Part shown: positions 1 to 8,476 of the stretch, piece by piece
How positions within the stretch are numbered: the first letter of the stretch is position 1
Layout of the letters: the number at the start of each line of letters is the position of its first letter
Notes under the pieces: model-generated
What the model was told of the DNA's origin: nothing
Seen by the model: only the letters and a program-made list of their open reading frames with translations
Databases searched by the model: none
Assembly: GCA_001464625.1 (NCBI GenBank)
Contig: LNFJ01000151.1
Location: forward strand, 1-64,000
Direction: 5' to 3'
Source: Bacteroidia bacterium Ga0077558
Lineage (GTDB): Bacteria; Bacteroidota; Bacteroidia; Chitinophagales; Chitinophagaceae
Length of the DNA: 64,000 nucleotides
Translations under genes and position numbers: made by a program

Positions 1-866
1 GAAGAAACAAATGCTTTATCGAGTATTTCTTTCTTTACGAGTTTGTAAGAATGTACAGCCTGGTGCCATTTAAAAAGATCTTCAACAGTAGAAAGAAGAG
101 AACCTGCAGCATAAGGCTGTGTCATACTAAGGAAATCTGTGTTTGCCACACCGTCTTTTGCCGGTTCATAACCAGAAACCCGGTTTTTAATAAGGGGAAT
201 ATGATCGCCATAATAAGAATTTGTCATTCCCAGCGGCTTAAAGATATTATCAACAATATACTCAGGGTAAGTTTTACCAGATGCTTTTTCAATAATAAAA
301 CCTAGTAAAATATAACCTGAATTATTATAATCCCATTTAGTACCCGGAGCAAAATCCATTGGCTGATTCTTGAAATAGTCAACAAGGGCAGCGGGAGTAA
401 AATCTTTTCGGCGTACCTGGTCGTCCCATTCATTCATGTTGGTATAGCTTTTTATACCCGATGTGTGATTGAGTAATTGCTCAACAGTAATAGTATATCC
501 ATGCGTAGGATAGTCGGGAATAAACTTTTTTATATCGTCCTGCAGGTCTAGTTTGCCTTTTTCGAGTAATTGTAATATGGCCACAGCCGTAAATTGTTTG
601 CTGATGGAACCGATACGAAAAACATTATCAATTTGCATCGGAACATTTAACTCCAGGTTGGCCATACCCATTGCTTTCTTGTAAATGACTGTTCCTTTCC
701 GGGCTATTAATGCTGTAGCACCTGTTTCATTGGATTTATAAACGGTAGCCAAAAGCTTATCAATTTTTCCAAATAGTTCGGTATCGGCTTTAGATATTGG
801 CTGCGCATTCAAATAGGTGGAAAATAGCAGGGATAGCACAAGTGAAAAACAAATAGTGATTTTCAT
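1..866 (-). CDS. Serine hydrolase, beta-lactamase class C family (partial, 3' end outside window)
   Basis: The reading frame starts at an ATG (864-866) and runs off the left edge, so the C-terminus is missing. A signal peptide (about residues 1-21, ending LNAQ) predicts export. The S12/class C fold is shown by the SxxK motif SISK (residues 87-90, nucleophile Ser87) and a YxN motif YNN (180-182). These proteins are usually D-peptidases or esterases rather than true beta-lactamases; the substrate cannot be told. A second member of the family lies at 53584-54818, unlinked to this one. Confidence 0.85.
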   Translation of the reverse strand, partial: MKITICFSLVLSLLFSTYLNAQPISKADTELFGKIDKLLATVYKSNETGATALIARKGTVIYKKAMGMANLELNVPMQIDNVFRIGSISKQFTAVAILQLLEKGKLDLQDDIKKFIPDYPTHGYTITVEQLLNHTSGIKSYTNMNEWDDQVRRKDFTPAALVDYFKNQPMDFAPGTKWDYNNSGYILLGFIIEKASGKTYPEYIVDNIFKPLGMTNSYYGDHIPLIKNRVSGYEPAKDGVANTDFLSMTQPYAAGSLLSTVEDLFKWHQAVHSYKLVKKEILDKAFVS

Positions 867-1015
867 GTTGACTGGTTTATTAGTTGGTGAAGTAAAATTA
901 TGCTAATGGAATAATATATAACATATAGAATAATTTAATGGTTACTGCACAAGTATGATTTTTGGCTAAGCTGCTGGTTGGATAATAAGGGAAATATTTG
1001 GAAACTAACAATCGT

Positions 1016-1023
1016 TATCTTTG
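1016..1023 (+). promoter_or_regulatory. Bacteroidota -7 promoter box for the thiolase gene
   Basis: TATCTTTG matches the TAnnTTTG consensus exactly and lies 21 nt before the chosen ATG at 1045. A TTTG at 997-1000 could be the -33 element, although its 15-nt spacing is short. Confidence 0.6.
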
Positions 1024-1044
1024 CGGCCAAATAATTACATCTAT

Positions 1045-2223
1045 ATGAAGGAAGTATATATTATCTCGGCTGTTCGTACTCCTATGGGAAGTTTTGGTGG
1101 TTCTTTAAAAGTATTATCGGCCACACAGTTAGGTGCAATAGCTATAAAAGGTGCATTGGCAAAAGCAGGTATTAAACCTGAACAAGTGCAGGATGTATTG
1201 ATGGGTTGTGTAATACAAGCTAACCTGGGACAAGCTCCGGCGAGGCAAGCCGCAAAATTTGCAGGACTGCCAAATGAAGTTAATTGTACAACAGTAAATA
1301 AAGTCTGCGCCAGTGGTATGAAAGCCATTGCTCAGGCTGCACAGAGTATTATGCTTGGTGATGCGGATATTGTAATAGCAGGAGGTATGGAAAGTATGAG
1401 TAATGTTCCTTTTTATGCTGATAGCACAAGATGGGGAAATAAATATGGCAACGTATCATTAATAGATGGCCTGGCAAAAGATGGCTTGACAGATGTATAT
1501 GATGGTAAAGCAATGGGAAATGCTGCTGAATTGTGTGCAAAGGAATGCGGGATCAGCAGAGAAGACCAGGACCATTTTGCCATTGAAAGTTATAAACGTT
1601 CACAGGCTGCCTGGGAGGCTGGAAAATTTGATAATGAAATCGTACCAGTTGAAATTCCTCAACGTAAAGGCGATCCAATTGTTTTTGCAAAAGACGAAGA
1701 GCCGTTCAATGTAAAGTTTGATAAAATTGCAACGCTTAATCCTGCATTTATAAAAGATGGAACAGTAACAGCTGCCAATGCATCAACCATGAATGATGGT
1801 GCTGCGGCATTAGTTTTAATGAGTAAAGAAAAAGCAGAAGAACTAGGATTAAAGCCTATCGCAAAAATAAGGTCGTTTGCGGATGCGGAACAAGCACCAG
1901 AATGGTTTACTACAAGTCCTGCGATAGCAGTACCTAAAGCAGTTGCGAAGGCAGGGTTAAAAATGGAAGACATCAGCTATTGGGAATTGAACGAAGCGTT
2001 TGCAGTTGTAGGTATCGAAAATAGTAAACGAATGAAACTGGATCCATCAAAAGTGAATATACATGGGGGAGCTGTCTCCTTGGGTCATCCTCTTGGGTGC
2101 AGTGGTGCAAGAATAATCGTTACATTAATTAATGTACTAAAAGCTAATAATGCAAAGTATGGAGCCGCAGGTATTTGTAATGGCGGAGGTGGTGCATCAG
2201 CAATGGTGATTGAAAACTTGTAA
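1045..2223 (+). CDS. Acetyl-CoA C-acyltransferase (thiolase)
   Basis: A 392-residue protein of normal thiolase II length. It condenses two acetyl-CoA to acetoacetyl-CoA, or performs the reverse thiolysis. The acyl-accepting cysteine is C88 in VNKVCASGMKA. The GGMESMS segment, NEAFA, GGAVSLGHPLGCSGARI (catalytic His) and the C-terminal CNGGGGAS (second catalytic Cys) are all present. ATG 1045 is preferred over an in-frame TTG at 1021 because that TTG overlaps the -7 promoter box. It is single and followed by a terminator, so biosynthetic versus degradative use cannot be decided. Confidence 0.93.
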   Translation: MKEVYIISAVRTPMGSFGGSLKVLSATQLGAIAIKGALAKAGIKPEQVQDVLMGCVIQANLGQAPARQAAKFAGLPNEVNCTTVNKVCASGMKAIAQAAQSIMLGDADIVIAGGMESMSNVPFYADSTRWGNKYGNVSLIDGLAKDGLTDVYDGKAMGNAAELCAKECGISREDQDHFAIESYKRSQAAWEAGKFDNEIVPVEIPQRKGDPIVFAKDEEPFNVKFDKIATLNPAFIKDGTVTAANASTMNDGAAALVLMSKEKAEELGLKPIAKIRSFADAEQAPEWFTTSPAIAVPKAVAKAGLKMEDISYWELNEAFAVVGIENSKRMKLDPSKVNIHGGAVSLGHPLGCSGARIIVTLINVLKANNAKYGAAGICNGGGGASAMVIENL

Positions 2224-2241
2224 TTTACTTCATAATAAATG

Positions 2242-2270
2242 AAAGCTTCCTGATTGCGGGAAGCTTTTTA
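2242..2270 (+). terminator. Rho-independent terminator after thiolase
   Basis: A 9-bp stem AAAGCTTCC / GGAAGCTTT (2242-2250 and 2259-2267) with an 8-nt loop, followed by a short T-rich run. Confidence 0.7.
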
Positions 2271-2289
2271 TATTTTAATACCTTTCAGT

Positions 2290-2808
2290 ATGTCAATAGA
2301 AATACGATACGCTACTATTGCAGATGCAGTACTGATTGCAGACATGAGCCGACAGACTTTTTATGAAACCTTTGTTGAGCATAACACAAAGGAGGATATG
2401 GATAAGTTCATGAACGAACAATTTACCCGTGAACAATTGATAAGAGAAGTAGGTACTACAGGTAATATCTTTTTATTAGCAATTGATAATAAAGTGCCGG
2501 TTGGTTATGTAAGAATGAGGGATGGAGAAAACCGTATCGAATTTGCCGGTAAATCATCTATCGAAGTAGCAAGAATTTATGCACTAAAATCCGTTATCGG
2601 AAAAGGAGTTGGAAAAGCACTACTGCAAAAATGTATTGATATAGCAGTGGAAGCAAGCAAAGAAATCATATGGCTAGGAGTATGGGAAAAAAATGACCGG
2701 GCAATTGCTTTCTATAACAAATTCGGATTTGAAAAATTTGCCAGCCATGATTTTGTATTGGGCAATGATGTACAAAGAGATTGGCTAATGAAAAAAGTAA
2801 TCCAATGA
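2290..2808 (+). CDS. GNAT family N-acetyltransferase
   Basis: A 172-residue single-domain protein of the GNAT fold, which moves an acetyl group from acetyl-CoA to an amine. Visible signs are the N-terminal IEIRYATIADA strand-helix, the acetyl-CoA pyrophosphate loop IGKGVGKALL, and the late WLGVWEKNDRAIAFYNKFGF segment typical of the family. ATG 2290 is chosen; an in-frame TTG at 2254 lies inside the terminator of the previous gene. The substrate is unknown. Confidence 0.85.
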   Translation: MSIEIRYATIADAVLIADMSRQTFYETFVEHNTKEDMDKFMNEQFTREQLIREVGTTGNIFLLAIDNKVPVGYVRMRDGENRIEFAGKSSIEVARIYALKSVIGKGVGKALLQKCIDIAVEASKEIIWLGVWEKNDRAIAFYNKFGFEKFASHDFVLGNDVQRDWLMKKVIQ

Positions 2809-2906
2809 TTTTTTTCTTTTTTTTGTTTGTCATTTAAAATTTTTGATGCTTTTGTTTTAAATTATGTAATTTATTGTAAAACAGTTCTGTAAAATAAGGA
2901 TGACTA

Positions 2907-4145
2907 ATGACAACTGACATAATTAATATCAAACTACTGGTAAATGCCCGACCAATCAATCAACTACTTCGTGGAAAAGAACTGGCACAACTACCTTGTA
3001 TCGAAAACGCCTATTTAACTATCGAGGATGGAATAATTTCAGAATATGGACTTATGTCTGAAATCAAAAATCAAAAATCAAAAATCAAAAATACTATTGA
3101 TGCTTCCGGACAATTCATCCTTCCTGCCTGGTGCGATTCGCATACCCACCTTGTTTTTGCTGCCAGCAGGGAAGAAGAATTTGTAGATAAAATAAAGGGG
3201 TTAAGTTATGCTGATATTGCTGCAAAGGGTGGTGGTATTTTAAATTCTGCCAATAAATTAAATGCAGCTACAGAAGATGAACTTTTTAATTCAGCATGGA
3301 AAAGATTAAAAGAAGTAAGCAAATTGGGAACGGGTGCTATTGAAATAAAAAGTGGTTATGGATTAACAGTAGAAGGGGAATTAAAAATGTTGCGGGTAAT
3401 TAAAAGGTTGAAAGAAAAATCAAAATTATGTATTAAAGCCACTTTTTTGGGGGCACATACATACCCGCTGGCTTATAAAGATAATCACCAGGGATACATT
3501 GATGTAATAATTAACGAAATGCTGCCGGTAATTGCCAAAGAAAAACTGGCAGATTATATTGATGTGTTTTGCGAAAATGGATTCTTTTCTGCAGCAGAAA
3601 CAGAAACTATTTGTAAAGCGGGTATGGAGGTTGGATTAAAACCAAAAATTCATGCTAACCAATTAAATTTATCTGGAGGTACACAAGTGGGAGTGAAGCT
3701 TGGAGCAATTAGTGTTGACCATTTAGAAACAATGGATGAGGATGCAATTAAATCCTTGGCTGGTTCTGATACTATTGGTACACTATTACCAACGGCAGCT
3801 TTTTTTCTTCGAATGCCATTTCAACCAGCGAGAGAATTAATTGATGCAGGATGTGTAATTGCATTGGCATCCGATTATAATCCCGGATCATCGCCATCCG
3901 GAAATATGAATTTGGTAGTCGCTATGAGTTGTATTCAAATGAAAATGTTACCGGAAGAAGCAATTAATGCTGGGACCATTAACGGAGCATATGCAATGGA
4001 ATTGCAAAATGAAGTTGGTAGTATTGCAGCAGGTAAAAAAGCGAACTTGATTTTTACAAAGCCAATTTCGTCTATTGCTTATTTACCTTATGCCTTTGGC
4101 TCAAATTGTATTGATAAGGTAATGATTGCCGGAGAATTTCTATAA
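2907..4145 (+). CDS. hutI: Imidazolonepropionase
   Basis: Amidohydrolase of histidine degradation that opens 4-imidazolone-5-propanoate to N-formimino-L-glutamate. The 412-residue length fits. The metal motif HTH (residues 79-81 in WCDSHTHLVFA), EIKSGYG, FLGAHTYP, the HANQLNLSGG metal histidine and SDYNPGSSPSGNM are all seen. Odd feature: residues about 52-63 (EIKNQKSKIKN) are encoded by a heptanucleotide tandem repeat (3061-3092) in a normally variable surface loop before IDASGQ. Later steps of the pathway are encoded at 6736 and 8477; hutH and hutU are not in the window. Confidence 0.95.
   Translation: MTTDIINIKLLVNARPINQLLRGKELAQLPCIENAYLTIEDGIISEYGLMSEIKNQKSKIKNTIDASGQFILPAWCDSHTHLVFAASREEEFVDKIKGLSYADIAAKGGGILNSANKLNAATEDELFNSAWKRLKEVSKLGTGAIEIKSGYGLTVEGELKMLRVIKRLKEKSKLCIKATFLGAHTYPLAYKDNHQGYIDVIINEMLPVIAKEKLADYIDVFCENGFFSAAETETICKAGMEVGLKPKIHANQLNLSGGTQVGVKLGAISVDHLETMDEDAIKSLAGSDTIGTLLPTAAFFLRMPFQPARELIDAGCVIALASDYNPGSSPSGNMNLVVAMSCIQMKMLPEEAINAGTINGAYAMELQNEVGSIAAGKKANLIFTKPISSIAYLPYAFGSNCIDKVMIAGEFL
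3061..3092 (+). repeat. Heptanucleotide tandem repeat inside hutI
   Basis: The TC dinucleotide recurs exactly every 7 nt (3064, 3071, 3078, 3085) in an A-rich background, about 4.6 copies of AAATCAA. Seven is not a multiple of three, so gain or loss of one unit would frameshift hutI. Confidence 0.9.
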
Positions 4146-4156
4146 ATGTATAGGCT

Positions 4157-4549
4157 ATGAAATATTTTATTTTGGTTGTACTACTAAATCTTTTCGCCGT
4201 AATTTCTTTTTCGCAAAGCAGTTCTGTTGATTGCAGTGAATTTAAAACGGGTGAGTTTGCTTACCGGGATTCCGGTACAAATACTATCTGGACTATTAAA
4301 AGAACTTCAAAGCATCAAACCGAGAAGAATGAAAAAGACGGTATTGTCATAAAAAATAAAATTAAATGGTTATCTCCTTGCGAATATCAATTGACACAAA
4401 CCTGGACAAATAGCAAGTCGCTTAAAAAAAGAAATAATAGCTCATTGAATTATGTAATAGTTTCAATGGCAGGCGATTCTTATAGTTATAGTTGCAATTG
4501 CAGTGATGGTACTATAAGAGGCGGAACTGTAGTTAAAATGCCTCGTTGA
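4157..4549 (+). CDS. Small secreted protein of unknown function
   Basis: A 130-residue protein with a clear signal peptide (about residues 1-19, LFAVISFSQ). The mature part has cysteines in the first conserved stretch (VDCSEFKTGEFAY), in LSPCEYQLTQTW, and a final SCNCSDGT pair, so disulphides are possible. It reads like a small beta-rich secreted protein, but I do not recognise a named function. It starts 11 nt after hutI, so the two may be co-transcribed; no role in histidine use is implied. Confidence 0.7.
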   Translation: MKYFILVVLLNLFAVISFSQSSSVDCSEFKTGEFAYRDSGTNTIWTIKRTSKHQTEKNEKDGIVIKNKIKWLSPCEYQLTQTWTNSKSLKKRNNSSLNYVIVSMAGDSYSYSCNCSDGTIRGGTVVKMPR

Positions 4550-4614
4550 TTAACTTCGCTCTAATTTATCTATAAAATAATGCTCTTCTAATCAGGTAAA
4601 CGGGATACTTGTTG

Positions 4615-4622
4615 TATTTTCG
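4615..4622 (+). promoter_or_regulatory. -7 promoter box before the membrane recombinase-family gene
   Basis: TATTTTCG fits TAnnTTYG and lies 5 nt before the ATG at 4628, implying a very short leader. Confidence 0.45.
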
Positions 4623-4627
4623 GAGCA

Positions 4628-6673
4628 ATGGCGATATTGAGATTAAAGAAGAATAAACCCGGCTTTTTTGAGCAATTAATTGTAGACAATGTTATACTGC
4701 CAGCTCATGACCGTAAAAAAGGTTTAGAATTTCTGATTGCCCTTTTTTCCGAAGTAAGACCTGCACCCGGCAAGATCAAAAAGAATGCGGAAAAAAACCT
4801 CCTGCATGTTACAGAGATGATAAAGCAACACAAAGTTGTGTTAGCGAATACACAGCATGCTTTAATTGCTCAATTACTCAGCACCGACCTTACCGCTGCC
4901 ATCACAGAAAGTGGTATTCCACTGGCAAGAGGATTTTGGCAGGAATTATCTAATCGTATTAAGCATAAGTTGCTTCCCACATTGCAGGATGAAAACGATT
5001 TTCTCTACGTTATCAATAATGTTTTTTTCAAAAAAAGCGATTATATCTGGGTTGAAACAATTCCCCGGCAAGCCTGGGTTGATTTTTTTGAAGCGATTGG
5101 ATTTAGTTTCAGTCCACGGCATAATTCTTTAAAAAGGGAATTGATACAGGCGTTAAAAATTCTTTCCTTTCAGGTGGCACAGTTAGGCCTTGAAAAGGAA
5201 GTATTAAGTTATTTACCCGGAGATGAGCAATATAAAGACACTTCGTTTGTATTACAGAATTATAAAGTACACCAGGTAGAAAAGCAATTGATGGAGAGTA
5301 GCGGCTTTACTGACATTGCAATCGTCTCCAGTGAATTAAAAAATATAATCGATGATTGTTATGAATTGATCGACCATATCCGGGAAAGTCACTCAGAAAA
5401 GGGAGCCAGTATACAGCAAACTTATTTGTTACTGATACTCACCAATCGATTGGAAAGAATGCAGTTGGTAATGGATGTTCTGGATGCGGATAATAAATTT
5501 GATACAGGTCGTTTTGTAGAAGTGTTCCGTTTGTTATTGCGAAATGAAAAAAGAAAGAACAGTATCCGAGAATTTTTATCTCAAGGCGTTGGCTACCTCG
5601 CTTACCAGATAGCAGAACATAAAGGCTGCAAAGGGCACATGTATATTACAAGTACCCGAAAAGAATATTATAGAATGATTATTAGTGCTATGTGGGGAGG
5701 ACTCATCATTTGTTTTGTTGCCATTTTTAAAAACTTAATTGGCAAATTAAAACTGGCGCCTTTTCCACAAGGATTTTTATACAGTGTTAATTATAGCATT
5801 GGGTTCATCATGATTGAGAACACTGGTTCAACCCTTGCTACCAAACAACCGGCATTTACTGCCAGTGCTGTTGCGAGTTCATTGGATACAAAAAAGCATG
5901 GCGAGCCGGATTTGGATAACCTCGCTGCTACCATTGCGAAAGTATCCAGAAGCCAGATAGCTTCTTTCTTTGGGAATCTCATTATCGTTTTTCCCATTAC
6001 ATTTTTAATGGCAATGGGTTATGATATGTTGTTCCATCAGAAAATAGCAGAAGGGGATGCTGCCATGAGAATGTTGAGAGAGCAGCACCCCTGGAGAAGT
6101 CTTTCCTTGTTATATGCCTGCTTTACAGGGTTCTTTTTATTTGCCAGTGGTATCATTGCCGGTTACTGGCAAAATAAAATTCGTTATGGCCAAATTAAAG
6201 ACCGGTTAAAAGAACATCCTGCATTAAAGTTTTCTATGTCGCCTAAGCGATTAGATAAACTGGCTGGCTGGGTAGAAAGAAATTTTGGTGCATTGATGGG
6301 CAATATTTCTTTGGGGTTTTTTCTTGGCTTTGCGGGCATACTCGGCAAGATATTAGGTTTACCTTTTGATATTCGTCATATCACTATCTCTGCAGGTAAT
6401 ACAGCCATTGGTGTTTATGGAATGGGAGTAGAAAATATTCCACCTTATTTTTTACTTGCTGTTTTAGGTGGAGTGTTAGCAATTGGTTTTTTAAATTTCC
6501 TTACCAGCTTCTCGTTGGCTTTTTTAGTAGCTGTCAAATCAAGGGGTATTCGTTTTGCGCAGTATCCCCGTTTCTTTAGAATATTGGGACGGTATTTCCT
6601 CAAACATCCAAGAGAGTTCGTATTGCCTACCAAAAAAATCATTGAACCGCTGTATAAGCCATTAGGGAAATAA
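4628..6673 (+). CDS. 'Site-specific recombinase' (Gcr-type) family membrane protein
   Basis: A 681-residue protein resembling the Pfam SpecificRecomb family, named after Neisseria gcr. Residues 1-340 are soluble and helical. From about residue 350 there are several hydrophobic spans (WGGLIICFVAIFKNLI, FFGNLIIVFPITFLMAMGY, LLYACFTGFFLFASGIIAG, LGFFLGFAGILGKILGLP, FLLAVLGGVLAIGFLNFL). A conserved family segment is MIENTGSTLATKQPAFTASA. No serine or tyrosine recombinase catalytic motif is visible, so the family name is probably misleading and an inner-membrane role is more likely. It sits between hutI and ftcD without obvious link. Confidence 0.75.
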   Translation: MAILRLKKNKPGFFEQLIVDNVILPAHDRKKGLEFLIALFSEVRPAPGKIKKNAEKNLLHVTEMIKQHKVVLANTQHALIAQLLSTDLTAAITESGIPLARGFWQELSNRIKHKLLPTLQDENDFLYVINNVFFKKSDYIWVETIPRQAWVDFFEAIGFSFSPRHNSLKRELIQALKILSFQVAQLGLEKEVLSYLPGDEQYKDTSFVLQNYKVHQVEKQLMESSGFTDIAIVSSELKNIIDDCYELIDHIRESHSEKGASIQQTYLLLILTNRLERMQLVMDVLDADNKFDTGRFVEVFRLLLRNEKRKNSIREFLSQGVGYLAYQIAEHKGCKGHMYITSTRKEYYRMIISAMWGGLIICFVAIFKNLIGKLKLAPFPQGFLYSVNYSIGFIMIENTGSTLATKQPAFTASAVASSLDTKKHGEPDLDNLAATIAKVSRSQIASFFGNLIIVFPITFLMAMGYDMLFHQKIAEGDAAMRMLREQHPWRSLSLLYACFTGFFLFASGIIAGYWQNKIRYGQIKDRLKEHPALKFSMSPKRLDKLAGWVERNFGALMGNISLGFFLGFAGILGKILGLPFDIRHITISAGNTAIGVYGMGVENIPPYFLLAVLGGVLAIGFLNFLTSFSLAFLVAVKSRGIRFAQYPRFFRILGRYFLKHPREFVLPTKKIIEPLYKPLGK

Positions 6674-6735
6674 TTCTATTCTTTTAAAATCCACCGACAA
6701 GGTTTTCAATATCTTAGCAAGATAAATACTCAGGT

Positions 6736-8391
6736 ATGCAACCGATTATCGAATGTGTTCCCAATTTTAGCGAAGGCAATGATTTAAATATCATCAAACA
6801 AATTACTGATCAGATAGAAACAGTAGAAGGTGTTCGATTGCTGAATGTAGATCCGGGAAAAGCAACGAACCGAACAGTAGTAACTTTTGTGGGTCATCCC
6901 GAAGCAGTAATAGAAGCTGCATTTTTAGCCATTAAAAAAGCTGGTGAATTAATTGACATGAGCAAACACAAAGGCGAACATCCAAGAATGGGTGCTACAG
7001 ATGTTTGTCCATTAATTCCCATTGCCAATATCAGCATGGAAGAAACGGCGAAGTATGCACAACAATTAGCAAAAAGAGTAGGAGAGGAATTGGCACTGCC
7101 TGTTTATTTATACGAAGCAGCACAACCCAATAAAGAAAGAAATAATTTATCAGTAATACGGGCTGGCGAATACGAAGGTTTCTTTAAAAAAATAAAATTG
7201 CCGGAATGGAAACCTGACTTTGGCCCGGCTGTATTTGATGCGAAGAGAGGCGGAACAGTGATTGGTGCAAGAGATTTTTTAGTAGCGTATAATATCAATC
7301 TCAATACAACTTCTACCAGAAGAGCCAATGCCATTGCATTTGATGTACGGGAAGCAGGTAGAAAAATAAAGAATGAACAAGGTGAAGATATTGTTCAACC
7401 CGGCACATTGAAATCAGTAAAAGCTATTGGTTGGTTTATTGAAGAATATGGAGTGGCACAAATCTCCATGAATCTCACTAATATCAATGTAACACCGGTT
7501 CATATTGCATTTGATGAGGTTTGTAAAAAAGCTGATGCAAGAGGAATAAGAGTAACCGGGAGTGAGTTGGTTGGTCTTGTGCCATTAAATTCATTATTAG
7601 AAGCGGGTAGATATTTTCTAAAAAAACAAAAACGTTCCACCGGTGTAACAGAAAAAGAATTGATAAAGATCGCTGTCAAGTCAATGGGCCTTGATGAACT
7701 CGGACCGTTTAAACCGGAAGAAAGAATTATTGAATACATGCTCTACAACAAAGCCGATAGTAAGTTGGTAAGCATGACCCTGACTGATTTTGCTGACGAA
7801 ACGGCCAGTGAAAGTCCGGCGCCGGGTGGTGGTTCTATTTCTGCTTATGTTGGTGCATTGGGTATCTCGCTGGCAACAATGGTAGCTAATCTTTCTTCGC
7901 ATAAAAAAGGTTGGGATGACCGCTGGGAGGAGTTTAGTACATGGGCGGAAGTAGGTGAAAAGTATAAAAATGAATTAGTGAAATTGGTAGATGCAGATAC
8001 AAAAGCATTTAATTTAATTATGACGGCTTTTAGTTTACCTAAATCAACCGAGGAAGAAAAAATAACAAGAAAAACAGCGATCCAGGAAGCTACAAAATTT
8101 GCTATTGAAATACCTTTTAAAGTAATGCAGGCAGCTTTTTCCAGTATGGATGTGATAAAGGCAATGGCGGAGATCGGCAATCCCAACTCAGTGTCGGATG
8201 CCGGGGTGGGTGCTTTATGTGCCCGCAGTGCCGTGATGGGGGCCTTTATGAATGTGCGGATCAATGCGGCTGGTTATGAGGATAAGAATTTTGTGGACGA
8301 AATCATTGCGAAAGGAAGGGAGATTGAGAATAAAACTTTAGCTTTAGAAGCACAGATTTTAAAAGTGGTGAATGATAAAATTGGAGTGTAA
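6736..8391 (+). CDS. ftcD: Bifunctional glutamate formimidoyltransferase / formimidoyl-THF cyclodeaminase
   Basis: A 551-residue fusion. Residues 1 to about 330 are the formiminotransferase (IIECVPNFSEGND, VGHPEAV, MSKHKGEHPRMGATDVCP, LTNINVTPVH). Residues about 350-551 are the helical cyclodeaminase (FADETASESPAPGGGSISAYVGALG). It transfers the formimino group of N-formiminoglutamate to tetrahydrofolate and releases ammonia, giving 5,10-methenyl-THF and glutamate. It follows hutI in the pathway and precedes the formimidoylglutamase by 85 nt. Confidence 0.93.
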   Translation: MQPIIECVPNFSEGNDLNIIKQITDQIETVEGVRLLNVDPGKATNRTVVTFVGHPEAVIEAAFLAIKKAGELIDMSKHKGEHPRMGATDVCPLIPIANISMEETAKYAQQLAKRVGEELALPVYLYEAAQPNKERNNLSVIRAGEYEGFFKKIKLPEWKPDFGPAVFDAKRGGTVIGARDFLVAYNINLNTTSTRRANAIAFDVREAGRKIKNEQGEDIVQPGTLKSVKAIGWFIEEYGVAQISMNLTNINVTPVHIAFDEVCKKADARGIRVTGSELVGLVPLNSLLEAGRYFLKKQKRSTGVTEKELIKIAVKSMGLDELGPFKPEERIIEYMLYNKADSKLVSMTLTDFADETASESPAPGGGSISAYVGALGISLATMVANLSSHKKGWDDRWEEFSTWAEVGEKYKNELVKLVDADTKAFNLIMTAFSLPKSTEEEKITRKTAIQEATKFAIEIPFKVMQAAFSSMDVIKAMAEIGNPNSVSDAGVGALCARSAVMGAFMNVRINAAGYEDKNFVDEIIAKGREIENKTLALEAQILKVVNDKIGV

Positions 8392-8428
8392 GAAAATTAA
8401 CTGTGTGGGCAAAGAGTTAATATGAATA

Positions 8429-8458
8429 ACACTTTGTGTTCTTTGTGTTTATGTGGAA
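8429..8458. repeat. CACAAAG-type intergenic filler
   Basis: A run built of TTTGTGT words (CTTTGTGTTCTTTGTGTTTA) between ftcD and the next gene. It resembles half of the larger hairpin-like element at 12489-12570. Confidence 0.4.
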
Positions 8459-8476
8459 TAACTTTAAAACTTTTTC

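Noticed and set aside
4628-6673. A mobile-element integrase.
   Set aside because: No recombinase catalytic motif and several membrane spans; no attachment sites or flanking duplications seen.
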